Source of the DNA: Roseinatronobacter alkalisoli
GTDB lineage: Bacteria > Pseudomonadota > Alphaproteobacteria > Rhodobacterales > Rhodobacteraceae
Reading direction: 5' to 3'
NCBI RefSeq assembly: GCF_028745735.1
Contig: NZ_JAQZSM010000032.1
Span: 1 to 35,117 of the forward strand
DNA length: 35,117 bases
This document shows positions 15,298 through 23,225 of the stretch, in pieces (within the stretch, counting starts at the first letter, position 1; the number at the start of each line of letters is the position of its first letter). The position numbers and the translations under genes are program-made. A model generated the notes under the pieces. It saw only the letters and a list, made by a program, of their open reading frames with translations. It had not been told where the DNA came from and made no database searches.

Positions 15298-16397
15298 AAA
15301 TCAACGGAACCCCCTATCGTTCAATCTGGCGCGATGCCGCGTCTGATGCGGTGCAGATCATTGACCAGCGCTGGCTGCCGCATGAATTGCGCATCGTGCC
15401 GCTGCGCAATCTAAATGATTTTGCCACGGCCATCCGCGACATGTGGGTGCGTGGCGCACCGCTGATCGGCGCGACTGCGGCATGGGGCATGGCCGAGGAA
15501 ATGGCGCGCGACCCGTCCGATACCAACCTGAACGCGACATGGGATGTGTTGCATGACACCCGGCCCACGGCGATCAACCTGCGTTGGGCGCTGGATGCAA
15601 TGCGGGCGACGCTCGCCCCCCTGCCCCCTGCCAAGCGCGCGGATGCTGCCCGCGCAAAGGCCGAAGCGATTTGCGACGAGGATGTCGAGATCAACCGCCG
15701 GATAGGGGAAAACGGTCTTGCACTGCTGCGTGACATTGCAGCGCGCAAGGGCGGCGGTCGGGTCAATGTGCTGACGCATTGCAACGCGGGTTGGCTTGCG
15801 ACGGTCGATTGGGGCACGGCTACCTCGCCCATCTACCACGCGGTTGAGGCCGGGATTGATATGCATGTTTTCGTGGATGAAACCCGCCCGCGCAATCAGG
15901 GCGCGCTTCTGACGGCCTGGGAAATGAACAGCCACCGCGTCAGCCATGATCTGATCGTCGACAATGCGGGCGGGCATCTGATGCAGCATGGCGAGGTCGA
16001 TATCGTCATCGTCGGCACCGATCGCACCACGGCGCGCGGCGATGTGTGCAACAAGATCGGCACTTATCTCAAGGCACTCGCGGCAAAGGCAAATGACGTG
16101 CCGTTCTATGTCGCGCTGCCCTCGCCCACGATCGACTGGACCGTGCGCGATGGGCTTCGTGAAATCCCCATCGAGGAACGATCAGGCCGCGAAGTGACCC
16201 ATGTGCAGGGCCGCGGCCCTGACGGGCGCGTGGTCGATGTCCAGATCTCGCCGGACGGAACGGGCGCGCGGAATCCGGCCTTTGATGTGACGCCGGCAGA
16301 GCTTGTCACGGGTTTGATCACCGAACGCGGCATTTGCGCGGCCACTCCTAAAGGGATGTCGGCGCTCTTTCCCGAATACGCGACCGCGGCGCAATAG
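15294..16397 (+). CDS. mtnA: S-methyl-5-thioribose-1-phosphate isomerase (MtnA family)
   Basis: The 367-residue protein converts 5-methylthioribose 1-phosphate to 5-methylthioribulose 1-phosphate. It has the family motifs RGAPLIG (53-59), the catalytic Cys163 in THCNAGWLAT, Asp243 in GTDRTTARGD, and NKIGTYLKA (253-261). The start at 15294 overlaps the mtnK stop by four bases, so kinase and isomerase are coupled. It ends one base before the end of the convergent regulator gene. Relatives acting on 5-deoxyribose 1-phosphate (DrdI) look very similar, so the sequence does not settle which 5-substituent is used. Confidence 0.93.
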   Translation: MKINGTPYRSIWRDAASDAVQIIDQRWLPHELRIVPLRNLNDFATAIRDMWVRGAPLIGATAAWGMAEEMARDPSDTNLNATWDVLHDTRPTAINLRWALDAMRATLAPLPPAKRADAARAKAEAICDEDVEINRRIGENGLALLRDIAARKGGGRVNVLTHCNAGWLATVDWGTATSPIYHAVEAGIDMHVFVDETRPRNQGALLTAWEMNSHRVSHDLIVDNAGGHLMQHGEVDIVIVGTDRTTARGDVCNKIGTYLKALAAKANDVPFYVALPSPTIDWTVRDGLREIPIEERSGREVTHVQGRGPDGRVVDVQISPDGTGARNPAFDVTPAELVTGLITERGICAATPKGMSALFPEYATAAQ

Positions 16398-16398
16398 G

Positions 16399-17364
16399 TC
16401 AGGCCAGAAGCGCTTGCGCCACACTGAGGCTGGTGACAAGATGGGTCGCATAGCCACCCGCGATACAGGCGCGGGTGGCAGCGACCTTGTCATGGCCGGG
16501 CGTGATGAGGATGCCGGCCTGTAAACCGATCAGATCGCTCAATTCGACCCCGATCATCCGCTCGTCCAGCGGGCCGGGGATCGCCTGGCCCTGTGCATTT
16601 ATGAAGCGCCCCGACACCACACCGACGGCCCCTTGGGCCACATACCAGGCCAACTCGTCTCGCGTGGCCACCCCGGCCCCGACGACATGACTGTCCGGCT
16701 GACAGGTGCCGACGGAGAACAGGCTTTTCGTGATATGGCCAAACTGGTCAAGCTGTGCCTTCAGGATCGGTTCGGCGCGGAGTTCGCGGGCGAGGTCTGC
16801 TCGGCTCAGAATTGCGGGTGCATGCAGGTTGTGGCAGTGTGACCCAAGCTTTTGGGCAAGTCGCGTTGAACAGGCCTCGGCTGTGAAACCATATGGGGTG
16901 GACATGGAGCCGACGAGTTGAATCACGGCCAGATCAGGCAGGTTCTGCTGTTCCAGCACAGTGGCCAGATCATAGACTGTACGGCCCCAAGCCACGCCCA
17001 GCCGGTCATCAGGGGCCAGCAGGTCCGGCAGCCATTCCGCCGCACCCCGGACAACCCGGTAAAACCTGTCCTCATCGTTGCTAGCGGCTTCATCTGGCAC
17101 GACGTAGGCCGCTTGCAGGCCGAAACGAGCACATAACTCCAGTGCCAATCGGTGCGTCGTGAAGCTCTCGGCTGCCATCGAGATGCGAATCAACCCACTT
17201 TCGCGCGCGTCGGCAAGGTAATTGACGACTGACGCACGTGATATGCCAAGCCGCTCTGCAATTTCCTTCTGGTTGAGCCCTTCCTGATAATACATCCAGG
17301 CGACTTCGATGATGACATTCTCGCCTGTGATCTGGCCAGCGGTCCTGCGTCGTGTGATCCCCAT
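16399..17364 (-). CDS. SorC/DeoR-type transcriptional regulator of the cluster
   Basis: The 321-residue protein has an N-terminal helix-turn-helix (LNQKEIAERLGISRASVVNYL, near residues 30-50). A SorC-type sugar-phosphate-binding domain follows, with LGVAWGRTVYDLA, VIQLVGSM and the later GVVSGRFINAQGQ. SorC proteins sense a phosphorylated sugar intermediate. ATG 17364 is preceded by GGGGTGAG; a GTG two codons earlier is also possible. The gene faces away from the aldolase gene, with operator 2 between them, and probably controls all three operator sites and therefore the whole block 10286-22566. The effector is likely the ribulose 1-phosphate made by MtnA. Confidence 0.88.
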   Translation of the reverse strand: MGITRRRTAGQITGENVIIEVAWMYYQEGLNQKEIAERLGISRASVVNYLADARESGLIRISMAAESFTTHRLALELCARFGLQAAYVVPDEAASNDEDRFYRVVRGAAEWLPDLLAPDDRLGVAWGRTVYDLATVLEQQNLPDLAVIQLVGSMSTPYGFTAEACSTRLAQKLGSHCHNLHAPAILSRADLARELRAEPILKAQLDQFGHITKSLFSVGTCQPDSHVVGAGVATRDELAWYVAQGAVGVVSGRFINAQGQAIPGPLDERMIGVELSDLIGLQAGILITPGHDKVAATRACIAGGYATHLVTSLSVAQALLA

Positions 17365-17379
17365 TCTCACCCCAATTCA

Positions 17380-17407
17380 ACTAATGCCAAGATGGTTTGA
17401 CATTTGT
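17380..17407. promoter_or_regulatory. Operator 2 of the sugar regulon, regulator/aldolase divergent promoter
   Basis: ACTAATGCCAA (17380-17390), six bases, TTGACATTTGT (17397-17407). Compared with operator 1 the right arm matches 10 of 11 bases and the left arm 8 of 11, with the same six-base spacer. TTGACA at 17397-17402 can be the -35 box of the aldolase/dehydrogenase gene. The site is 15 bases upstream of the regulator ATG, so binding would also affect the regulator's own expression. Confidence 0.7.
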
Positions 17408-17460
17408 GCAAGCCTATCCCATTGTCAATCACACACAGGGCGAAGACGGATAGATACAGC

Positions 17461-19497
17461 ATGATCGCAAATCTCTGGCAGGACAAGCAGGCAAAGCAAT
17501 TTCAGGATGCAGCGGGCACAGACCCGATGGCGCGCGAACTTGCCTTGCGGGTCTACACATCGCGCCTGATCGGGCAAGACCCTGATCTGGTCATGCATGG
17601 GGGCGGCAATACTTCGGTCAAGCTGCGCGGGCGCGATGTGATGGGGCGCGAGATTGACGTGCTGCATGTCAAGGGTTCGGGGTGGGATCTGGAAACCATC
17701 GAGGCGGCCGGCTTGCCTGCGGTACGGCTGGACCCGCTTATGGAGTTGCGCGCGCTTGATGCGCTCTCGGACGAGGCGATGGTGAATGTGCAGCGTGCAA
17801 ACCTGCTTGACAGCACTGCGCCCAACCCATCGGTGGAAACCCTTTTGCATGCCTGGTTACCCCCGCGCTATATCGATCACACGCATGCAACGGCGTTTCT
17901 GGCGCTGGCAAATCTGCCCGAAGTGGCTGAAGCCACGCGCGAGATTTTCGGCGACCGCATGGCGCTGGTGCCCTATATCATGCCCGGGTTCGTGCTGGCC
18001 AAGGCCGCGGCAGAGGTGTTTGAGGCCAATCCGCAAGCCGAAGGGTTGCTGCTGGTCAATCATGGGCATTTCACGTGGGGCGAGAGCGCGAAAGCGTCCT
18101 ATGACCGTCTGATCGCCCATACCAACGCGGTCGAGAGCTGGCTCGCACAGCGCCGCCCTGCGCCGCTGCATCCTGCCGCAGCGCTGCCCGCTGACGAACG
18201 CACGCAGGCCCTGCCGCGACTGCGCGCCGTGATTGCCCGGACGCTTGGTGACGGTGCCGCCATGCCCGTGATGGATGTACGGGCAAGCGGTGATGTTATG
18301 AGCTTTCTCGCCCGCCCTGATCTGGATGTGCTGGCGACGCGCGGGGTTGCGACACCAGATCATGTGATCCGCACCAAGGGTCACCCGCTCGTGCTGCGCA
18401 AAGCTGACCAGAGCCCGGACGGATTGCGGCAGGCGCTGGACGCTTACGCCGCGCGCTACCGCGCCTATTTCGACCGCCATAACCCGCGCTTTGGGGGCGC
18501 AAAAACCATGTTGGCCCCTGTGCCCGGCCTGGTCTGGGCCGAAGGGATCGGGTTGATCGGGCTGGGGGCCACGAAATCCGCCGCGCGCATTGCGGCAGAC
18601 ATTGGCGAGCAAACCCTACGCGTGATGCGCGACAGCGAGGCTTCGGGCGGGTTTCACCCCATCCCCGAAGCGGACCTGTTCGATATGGAATACTGGTCGC
18701 TTGAACAGGCGAAGCTGGGCAAGGGCAAACCCGCCGCACTGCAAGGGCGCATTGTGCTGGTGACAGGTGCTGCGGGCGCAATTGGTGCCGCCATCGCGCG
18801 GGCTTTTGCTGCGCAGGGCGCATCGCTCATGCTGATCGACCGTGAGGCAGAGGCCGTAGAGGCGTTGCGCGCCAGCATGGGGCGCGATCATTGCGCGCTG
18901 GCCTGCGACATCACGGCGGCAGGCGCGGCAGATCAGGCGATCGGGGCATGTATAGACAGTTTCGGGGGATTGGATATTCTTGTCTCAAATGCAGGTGCCG
19001 CCCTGACAGGCGACATGGCCACGCTGCCCGACACCACCCTGCGTGCCAGTTTCGAGTTGAATTTCTTTGCGCCAGTCGCCTTCGCGCAAGCCGCCGCGCG
19101 TGTGTTGCGGGCGCAAGCGCGGGGCGGGCAGTTTTTGTTCAATGTCTCGAAACAGGCGGTCAATCCGGGCAAGGGCTTTGGGGCTTACGGCCTGCCCAAG
19201 GCCGCAACGCTGTTTCTGGTCAAGCAACTCGCGCTAGAGTTGGGCGGCGAGGGCATTCGCGTCAATGGCGTCAATGCCGACCGAATCCGCTCTGGCCTGC
19301 TGACCGATGACATGATCGAAGCGCGCGCCAAGGCACGCGGATTGACCGAAGATGACTACCTGTCGGGAAATCTGCTCAAGCGCGAGGTGGAAGCGCGCCA
19401 TGTGGCCGATGCCTTTGTGGCGCTGGCGCTGTCAGACCGCACAACGGCGCATGTTCTGACAGTGGATGGCGGTAATATCGAAGCCTCCCTGCGCTAG
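17461..19497 (+). CDS. Fused class II aldolase and short-chain dehydrogenase
   Basis: The 678-residue protein has an N-terminal class II (zinc) aldolase of the fuculose/rhamnulose-phosphate type. Its features are the phosphate-binding motif GGGNTSVK (47-54) and the likely metal ligands H140-T-H142 and His201 (NHGHFTWGE). A helical linker (about 220-420) follows, then a C-terminal short-chain dehydrogenase with TGAAGAIG (435-442), NAG (510-512), Ser563, and Tyr576/Lys580 in YGLPK. The same architecture in rhamnose-degrading alphaproteobacteria (RhaD-type) splits rhamnulose 1-phosphate and oxidises the lactaldehyde formed. Next to mtnKA the likely substrate is a 5-substituted ribulose 1-phosphate, giving DHAP plus a C2 aldehyde that the dehydrogenase oxidises or reduces. 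ATG 17461 begins at the conserved N-terminus; an upstream frame to 17404 would overlap operator 2. Confidence 0.88.
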   Translation: MIANLWQDKQAKQFQDAAGTDPMARELALRVYTSRLIGQDPDLVMHGGGNTSVKLRGRDVMGREIDVLHVKGSGWDLETIEAAGLPAVRLDPLMELRALDALSDEAMVNVQRANLLDSTAPNPSVETLLHAWLPPRYIDHTHATAFLALANLPEVAEATREIFGDRMALVPYIMPGFVLAKAAAEVFEANPQAEGLLLVNHGHFTWGESAKASYDRLIAHTNAVESWLAQRRPAPLHPAAALPADERTQALPRLRAVIARTLGDGAAMPVMDVRASGDVMSFLARPDLDVLATRGVATPDHVIRTKGHPLVLRKADQSPDGLRQALDAYAARYRAYFDRHNPRFGGAKTMLAPVPGLVWAEGIGLIGLGATKSAARIAADIGEQTLRVMRDSEASGGFHPIPEADLFDMEYWSLEQAKLGKGKPAALQGRIVLVTGAAGAIGAAIARAFAAQGASLMLIDREAEAVEALRASMGRDHCALACDITAAGAADQAIGACIDSFGGLDILVSNAGAALTGDMATLPDTTLRASFELNFFAPVAFAQAAARVLRAQARGGQFLFNVSKQAVNPGKGFGAYGLPKAATLFLVKQLALELGGEGIRVNGVNADRIRSGLLTDDMIEARAKARGLTEDDYLSGNLLKREVEARHVADAFVALALSDRTTAHVLTVDGGNIEASLR

Positions 19498-19505
19498 ACG
19501 CGCAG
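19489..19505. terminator. Short hairpin between convergent aldolase and RLP genes
   Basis: CTGCGC, five bases, GCGCAG. The loop contains the aldolase stop codon TAG. The two genes converge with only 15 bases between them, so this is the only place for a bidirectional terminator. The stem is short and has no T-run, so the call is tentative. Confidence 0.3.
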
Positions 19506-19512
19506 GGGGCCA

Positions 19513-20637
19513 TCACTGCGCGCCAGCCGCGTCCACGGCGCGCCGCATCGCGGTGATACCGTCGCCGATCTGCGCGCCAAGCCGCAAGAGCGATCCGCCC
19601 AGCAGATAGACAACATCCGACCCATACATGCGCGCCATCTCGCCTGCCCGCTCGACGCTCATGCCACCACCGGGCGACGGCAGGATCGGCACGCCCGGCC
19701 CCATCGGGTCGCTGCAGGCTTCGGCAATCGCCTGACACTGCGCGACGGTAAAGCCAAACCGCCCGCCGACATTGGGGAAAACCGAAATATCGGCACCGGC
19801 CAGGCGCTGCAACGTACCGAACAAAACGCCGTGATCGATCCCCGTATCGGGGGAAAGCACATAGGGTCCAAGGAAGCTTGGATGGGCCATCACTGGCAGG
19901 CTCAGATCAGGGTCACTGGCAATCGCGTGCATCAGCCCGAAGCCCAGAAGCCCCGGCATGATCAGGAACCCGTCCGCACCGGCATCGCGGGCAAAACGCA
20001 GATTGTCGCGGATTTCCCACGGATGCCCTGCGACCGACGGGAAGTAGAGCGCGCGGCGCCCTGTTTCTTCGGCTGCGCGTGCCACGCCGGCTGCGATCTT
20101 CACGACCCGTTCACGAAACGGGGCCATGTGCTGATCGGTGATGCCGTGATCTTCCTTGACGATATCCGCCCCGGCAAGCGCGCTGCGATAGGAAATCTCT
20201 GCCAGCGCATCTGCGCCCAGCCCCTGCGGCTTGATGACGGGTGCGATCAGCCCGCCCTGTGCTCGACCGCACAAGCGCCGCAGCCCCTCTATCCCGAACC
20301 GCGCGCCCTTGTGGCGTGCAAGGATCGCCTCTCCGGGATCGACGCCCATGACTCGCAACCCCCGCTGGATTGACGAATTGCCGAACACGACATTCAGAAA
20401 TTGGGTGAATTCCGACCCGGCACTGTCAGAGCTGTAGCTGAGCGTCGCGCGAAACTGGCTGTCGCCCTCACGGCCGATCTCTTCGATCCGACCAAGGATC
20501 GTGTCCTCAATATAGCCCGCCGGGACGACATCACGGGGGATTTCCACTGTCTGTTCCAGCGCGATCGCTTCCGCCCGCGCCCGCGCCTCGGCGAGCGACG
20601 CCGCAAAGATACGGTAGGTGACGCGAAATCGGCTCAT
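19513..20637 (-). CDS. RuBisCO-like protein (form IV)
   Basis: The 374-residue protein has the RuBisCO large-subunit fold: an N-terminal domain, then the barrel with VFGNSSIQRG, GLIAPVIKPQGLG and the loop GADIVKEDHGITDQ. Lys136 corresponds to the catalytic KPK lysine and Lys161 to the carbamylated lysine. Asp163 is kept, but the metal-binding Glu after it is His164, and the usual catalytic loop residues are not those of true RuBisCO. It should not fix CO2. Form IV proteins isomerise, enolise or decarboxylate sugar phosphates. In R. rubrum one shifts the carbonyl of 5-methylthioribulose 1-phosphate to give 1-methylthioxylulose 5-phosphate, which fits the mtnKA neighbours. ATG 20637 overlaps the transketolase stop by four bases. 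Confidence 0.88.
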   Translation of the reverse strand: MSRFRVTYRIFAASLAEARARAEAIALEQTVEIPRDVVPAGYIEDTILGRIEEIGREGDSQFRATLSYSSDSAGSEFTQFLNVVFGNSSIQRGLRVMGVDPGEAILARHKGARFGIEGLRRLCGRAQGGLIAPVIKPQGLGADALAEISYRSALAGADIVKEDHGITDQHMAPFRERVVKIAAGVARAAEETGRRALYFPSVAGHPWEIRDNLRFARDAGADGFLIMPGLLGFGLMHAIASDPDLSLPVMAHPSFLGPYVLSPDTGIDHGVLFGTLQRLAGADISVFPNVGGRFGFTVAQCQAIAEACSDPMGPGVPILPSPGGGMSVERAGEMARMYGSDVVYLLGGSLLRLGAQIGDGITAMRRAVDAAGAQ

Positions 20638-21635
20638 AGCGCCTCTGCCTTGACAGCGGAATGCACCGCATCCACGCGCACTGCGCAAAGGGCTTCTTCC
20701 GTGATGCCAGTTTCCTGCCCGGTCACCCGCTCGACCGCACGCACAAGGCTAAGGGCGTCCAGCCCGTAATAGCGCATCAGATAGGGCTTTGAGCCACCAT
20801 GTGCATAGGTATCCTGAAGCCCCAGCCGCACCAGCTTGCGGGCCAGACCCGCCTCGGCCAGAGCCTCGGCCACCATCGAGCCGACCCCCCCCGCCACGAG
20901 GTGGTTTTCCAGCGTCACCACACCATGCCGGACAGAGGCTGCATGTTCCACGATCTGCGCCGCGTCAAAGGGCTTGAGCGTGCTCAGATGCAGGTGCCGC
21001 ACCGCCACCCCCGCCGCATCGAGTGCCGCGCGCGCGCGCATTGCTTCCTCGGTTGCGATGCCCGCCGTTACGACCAGAACATCATCCCCCTCGGCCAGGA
21101 CCCGCATCTGACCGATGCGCAGGGGCGTGTTGAACAGGCGTGGCACAGAGCCGCGCAAGATACGACAATAGACCGGGCCATCGACCGTATCTGCCTCTGC
21201 GACGATGCTTTCTACCTCGGTCGCATCGCCTGCTTCCAGCACAGTCATATTCGGGATTGTCCGCATGACCGAGATATCTTCGATCGCCTGATGGGTCATG
21301 CCGCCCGGTGTGGTGATGCCCGGCAGAAAGCCCATCAGACGCACCTTGCGGCGCGGATAGGCAATGGACGCCATCAACTGATCATAGGGCCTGCGATACA
21401 GAAATACGCCAAAACTGTGGATAAAGGGCCGGAACCCTGCCAGCCCCAACCCGCCCGCAAAAGACAGCATGTTTTGTTCGGCCATACCCAGCGACAGGAA
21501 CTGATCGGGGTGGCGGTCGCGGAAACCATCTATCTCGCAACTCGAGGTCAGATCGGCGGACAGACACAGCACTTCCGGGTGCTGGACAGCATAGGCCTCA
21601 AATGCCGATGCGTAGGGGCGATTAACCATTTCCAT
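20634..21635 (-). CDS. Transketolase C-terminal subunit (Pyr and C domains)
   Basis: The 333-residue protein has the pyrimidine-binding and C-terminal domains of transketolase. The catalytic Glu53, which activates the thiamine ring, is in SLGMAEQNML (48-57). Further motifs are GGLGLAGFRPFIHSFGVFL and GGMTHQAIEDISVMR. It works with the N-terminal subunit encoded just upstream, forming a two-gene transketolase like those dedicated to special sugars (for example the apulose-phosphate type). The start at 21635 follows GGAGG located inside the upstream gene and lies one base after that gene's stop, so the two are coupled. A dedicated transketolase directly preceding the RuBisCO-like gene suggests it consumes or supplies that enzyme's product. 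Confidence 0.92.
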   Translation of the reverse strand: MEMVNRPYASAFEAYAVQHPEVLCLSADLTSSCEIDGFRDRHPDQFLSLGMAEQNMLSFAGGLGLAGFRPFIHSFGVFLYRRPYDQLMASIAYPRRKVRLMGFLPGITTPGGMTHQAIEDISVMRTIPNMTVLEAGDATEVESIVAEADTVDGPVYCRILRGSVPRLFNTPLRIGQMRVLAEGDDVLVVTAGIATEEAMRARAALDAAGVAVRHLHLSTLKPFDAAQIVEHAASVRHGVVTLENHLVAGGVGSMVAEALAEAGLARKLVRLGLQDTYAHGGSKPYLMRYYGLDALSLVRAVERVTGQETGITEEALCAVRVDAVHSAVKAEAL

Positions 21636-21636
21636 C

Positions 21637-22566
21637 TCAGTGATCCTCCAGCACGATGGGATCAATCCCCAGCTCTCGTGCAATCGCGATATTCATTTCG
21701 TCCCGTTCCTGAGCGGTTTTGAAGCGCACATAGTGCAGGCGCGGGAAGCGGCGCATCAGGAAGTCCATCCCCTTGGTGGGCGAGGAATGGGCAAGGATTA
21801 TCAGCGGCTGGCCGTCATGCGGCGTGGCCTTCGCTTGACGCAGCGCATCCAGATCATGGGCGTCAACTTCGGCCACGACAGCGCCGAAATTGCGCAGCTT
21901 GGTGGCAATATCGCCCACCTTCATTACATCATCCATCGCGCCATCGCATTGCTGGCGATTGACATCCATCAGCGCCCAGAGGTTGCCGATCTCATGATGT
22001 GTGGCGGCCTGCACGGCTTCCCATGTCTGACCTTCCTGCACTTCGCCATCCGACATGAAAACACAGACCTCGCCGCGCTCGCCGCGCCGCTTGCGCCCCC
22101 ATGCAAGGCCCGCCGCCGTGGAGAGGCCAATGCCAAGCGTGCCGTTATGCACTTCCATGCCGGGACTGTGCTCTGCCCCGATCATTTCGACCGAAGACCC
22201 ATCCTGATTGAACATCTCCAGCCCTTCGGGGGCCATGCGGCCAACCTCGATCAGGCAGGCATAGGCCACCAGCGCGTAATGCGCGGGCGCAATGAACAGG
22301 CGGTCATATTCAGGTGCGGCGGGGCCGTTATATCCTGCACCTGTCACATAGTCAGGGTTCTGTGCAGACGGCACGCCCCCGAAGGGCGGTGGGATCATCG
22401 GCATGGTTGAGGGCCCAAGCGTCAGCGCCTCATTATACAGAAATGCAAGCTGCTCGGCGGCAGAACAGGCTTGTGACAGATAACCGCCATTGTTGCGCAT
22501 GGCATGTTCAAACACGCGTCGGCGAATAGCCGAGGCGATATCTTCGCTTCTGGGGGCGTTGCGCAT
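21637..22566 (-). CDS. Transketolase N-terminal subunit (TPP-binding domain)
   Basis: From ATG 22566 the protein has 309 residues. It contains the TPP diphosphate/Mg site SDGEVQEGQTWEA (172-184) with DVNRQQCDG (201-209), the conserved His97 in PAHYALVAY, and GTLGIGLS (142-149). It is shorter than a full transketolase and is completed by the product of the next gene. ATG 22566 has an AAGGA ribosome-binding site seven bases away; the earlier in-frame ATG at 22590 has none and would lie almost on the predicted transcript start. It is the first gene of the three-gene operon ending in the RuBisCO-like gene. Confidence 0.92.
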   Translation of the reverse strand: MRNAPRSEDIASAIRRRVFEHAMRNNGGYLSQACSAAEQLAFLYNEALTLGPSTMPMIPPPFGGVPSAQNPDYVTGAGYNGPAAPEYDRLFIAPAHYALVAYACLIEVGRMAPEGLEMFNQDGSSVEMIGAEHSPGMEVHNGTLGIGLSTAAGLAWGRKRRGERGEVCVFMSDGEVQEGQTWEAVQAATHHEIGNLWALMDVNRQQCDGAMDDVMKVGDIATKLRNFGAVVAEVDAHDLDALRQAKATPHDGQPLIILAHSSPTKGMDFLMRRFPRLHYVRFKTAQERDEMNIAIARELGIDPIVLEDH

Positions 22567-22593
22567 TGTAAATTCCTTACTGTTCTGCATCGG

Positions 22594-22639
22594 AGATAAC
22601 TACGAACACAAACAAAAGTCAATGTCGTCTGTCTTTTGT
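22594..22639 (-). promoter_or_regulatory. Operator 3 and promoter of the transketolase/RLP operon
   Basis: ACAAAAGTCAA (22612-22622), six bases, CTGTCTTTTGT (22629-22639), with the same 11-6-11 design as operators 1 and 2. On the minus strand TTGACT (complement of 22617-22622), a 17-base spacer and TTATCT (complement of 22594-22599) form a good sigma-70 promoter. The start point is near 22587, about 20 bases before the ATG. The -35 box lies inside the operator arm, as at the other two sites. Confidence 0.7.
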
Positions 22640-23078
22640 AATATAGCGGTGAGTATAGGCGTCCGCCATTGTCGATGGCGGACGATCACTCCCGCAATAT
22701 GCTGCGAATGCAATGTCACTACTTCGCAGTCGGCTTCCTGCCCTGTATGATGAACTCTCAACGCATCCCGTATCCTTCGTGATCATCCGCAATGAGGCTG
22801 GCTGCTGTCGCATGCTGCGCCATTCCTGAGCGACCGCTTTGACGAACCCCATGCAAAATACCGACCGGTCGGTTTGGGCCGATCACGACGTTGGCACGAT
22901 CCGCGAGCGTCATGAGTTCGATCCTGCGAAGCAGCTCGACGTGGGGGCCCAGAGCGGACGGTCATTTGCTCGTTCCGCCGCCGTGATGCGCATGACCGCG
23001 ATCCACGCCCAAACTGAACGAAAGCGGCAGGACAGGTCTGCCCGCTGCGCTGAAAAACACTACCGCCGAGCCAGAACA
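22640..23078. other. Non-coding, degenerate region
   Basis: No credible gene in about 440 bases. Overlapping frames on both strands are Arg/Ala-rich in the manner of antisense GC-rich DNA and have no start signals. The stretch GCAGCTCGACGTG near 22933 recurs near 28621 with similar flanks, so this is probably a decayed copy of a dispersed non-coding module. Confidence 0.35.
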
Positions 23079-23225
23079 CGGCGGCTTCGCGGTCTGATCC
23101 GCCCTGTTCCAGCAGCCCGCGCGACCGCAGAGGCCGCTGCGCGCGAAAAACCTTGCCCAATAGAAGGATTCTAGCGCTTTTCACGTCAGTCGGCACGCCA
23201 CTTGGGGAATGTCGGTTTCTTAGCC
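23079..23225 (+). repeat. Left arm of a long diverged inverted repeat
   Basis: This stretch pairs, in inverted orientation, with 24228-24376. The best part (TTCACGTCAGTCGGCA, then GCCACTTGGGG) differs by only a few bases from its partner. The rest (GGCGGCTTC, GCGCGACCGCAG, GCCGCT) is clearly related, with small gaps. The arms enclose about 1 kb that holds the DUF1353 gene. Confidence 0.7.

Noticed and set aside
10286-22566. A complete copy of the known R. rubrum methylthioadenosine-isoprenoid shunt
   Set aside because: The methylthioadenosine phosphorylase and the cupin that releases methanethiol are not in the window, while importer, kinase, aldolase fusion and transketolase are additional.
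10286-22566. A rhamnose or apiose degradation cluster
   Set aside because: The aldolase fusion and split transketolase are reminiscent of these, but the specific isomerases, kinases and apionate enzymes are absent and mtnK and mtnA are clearly present.
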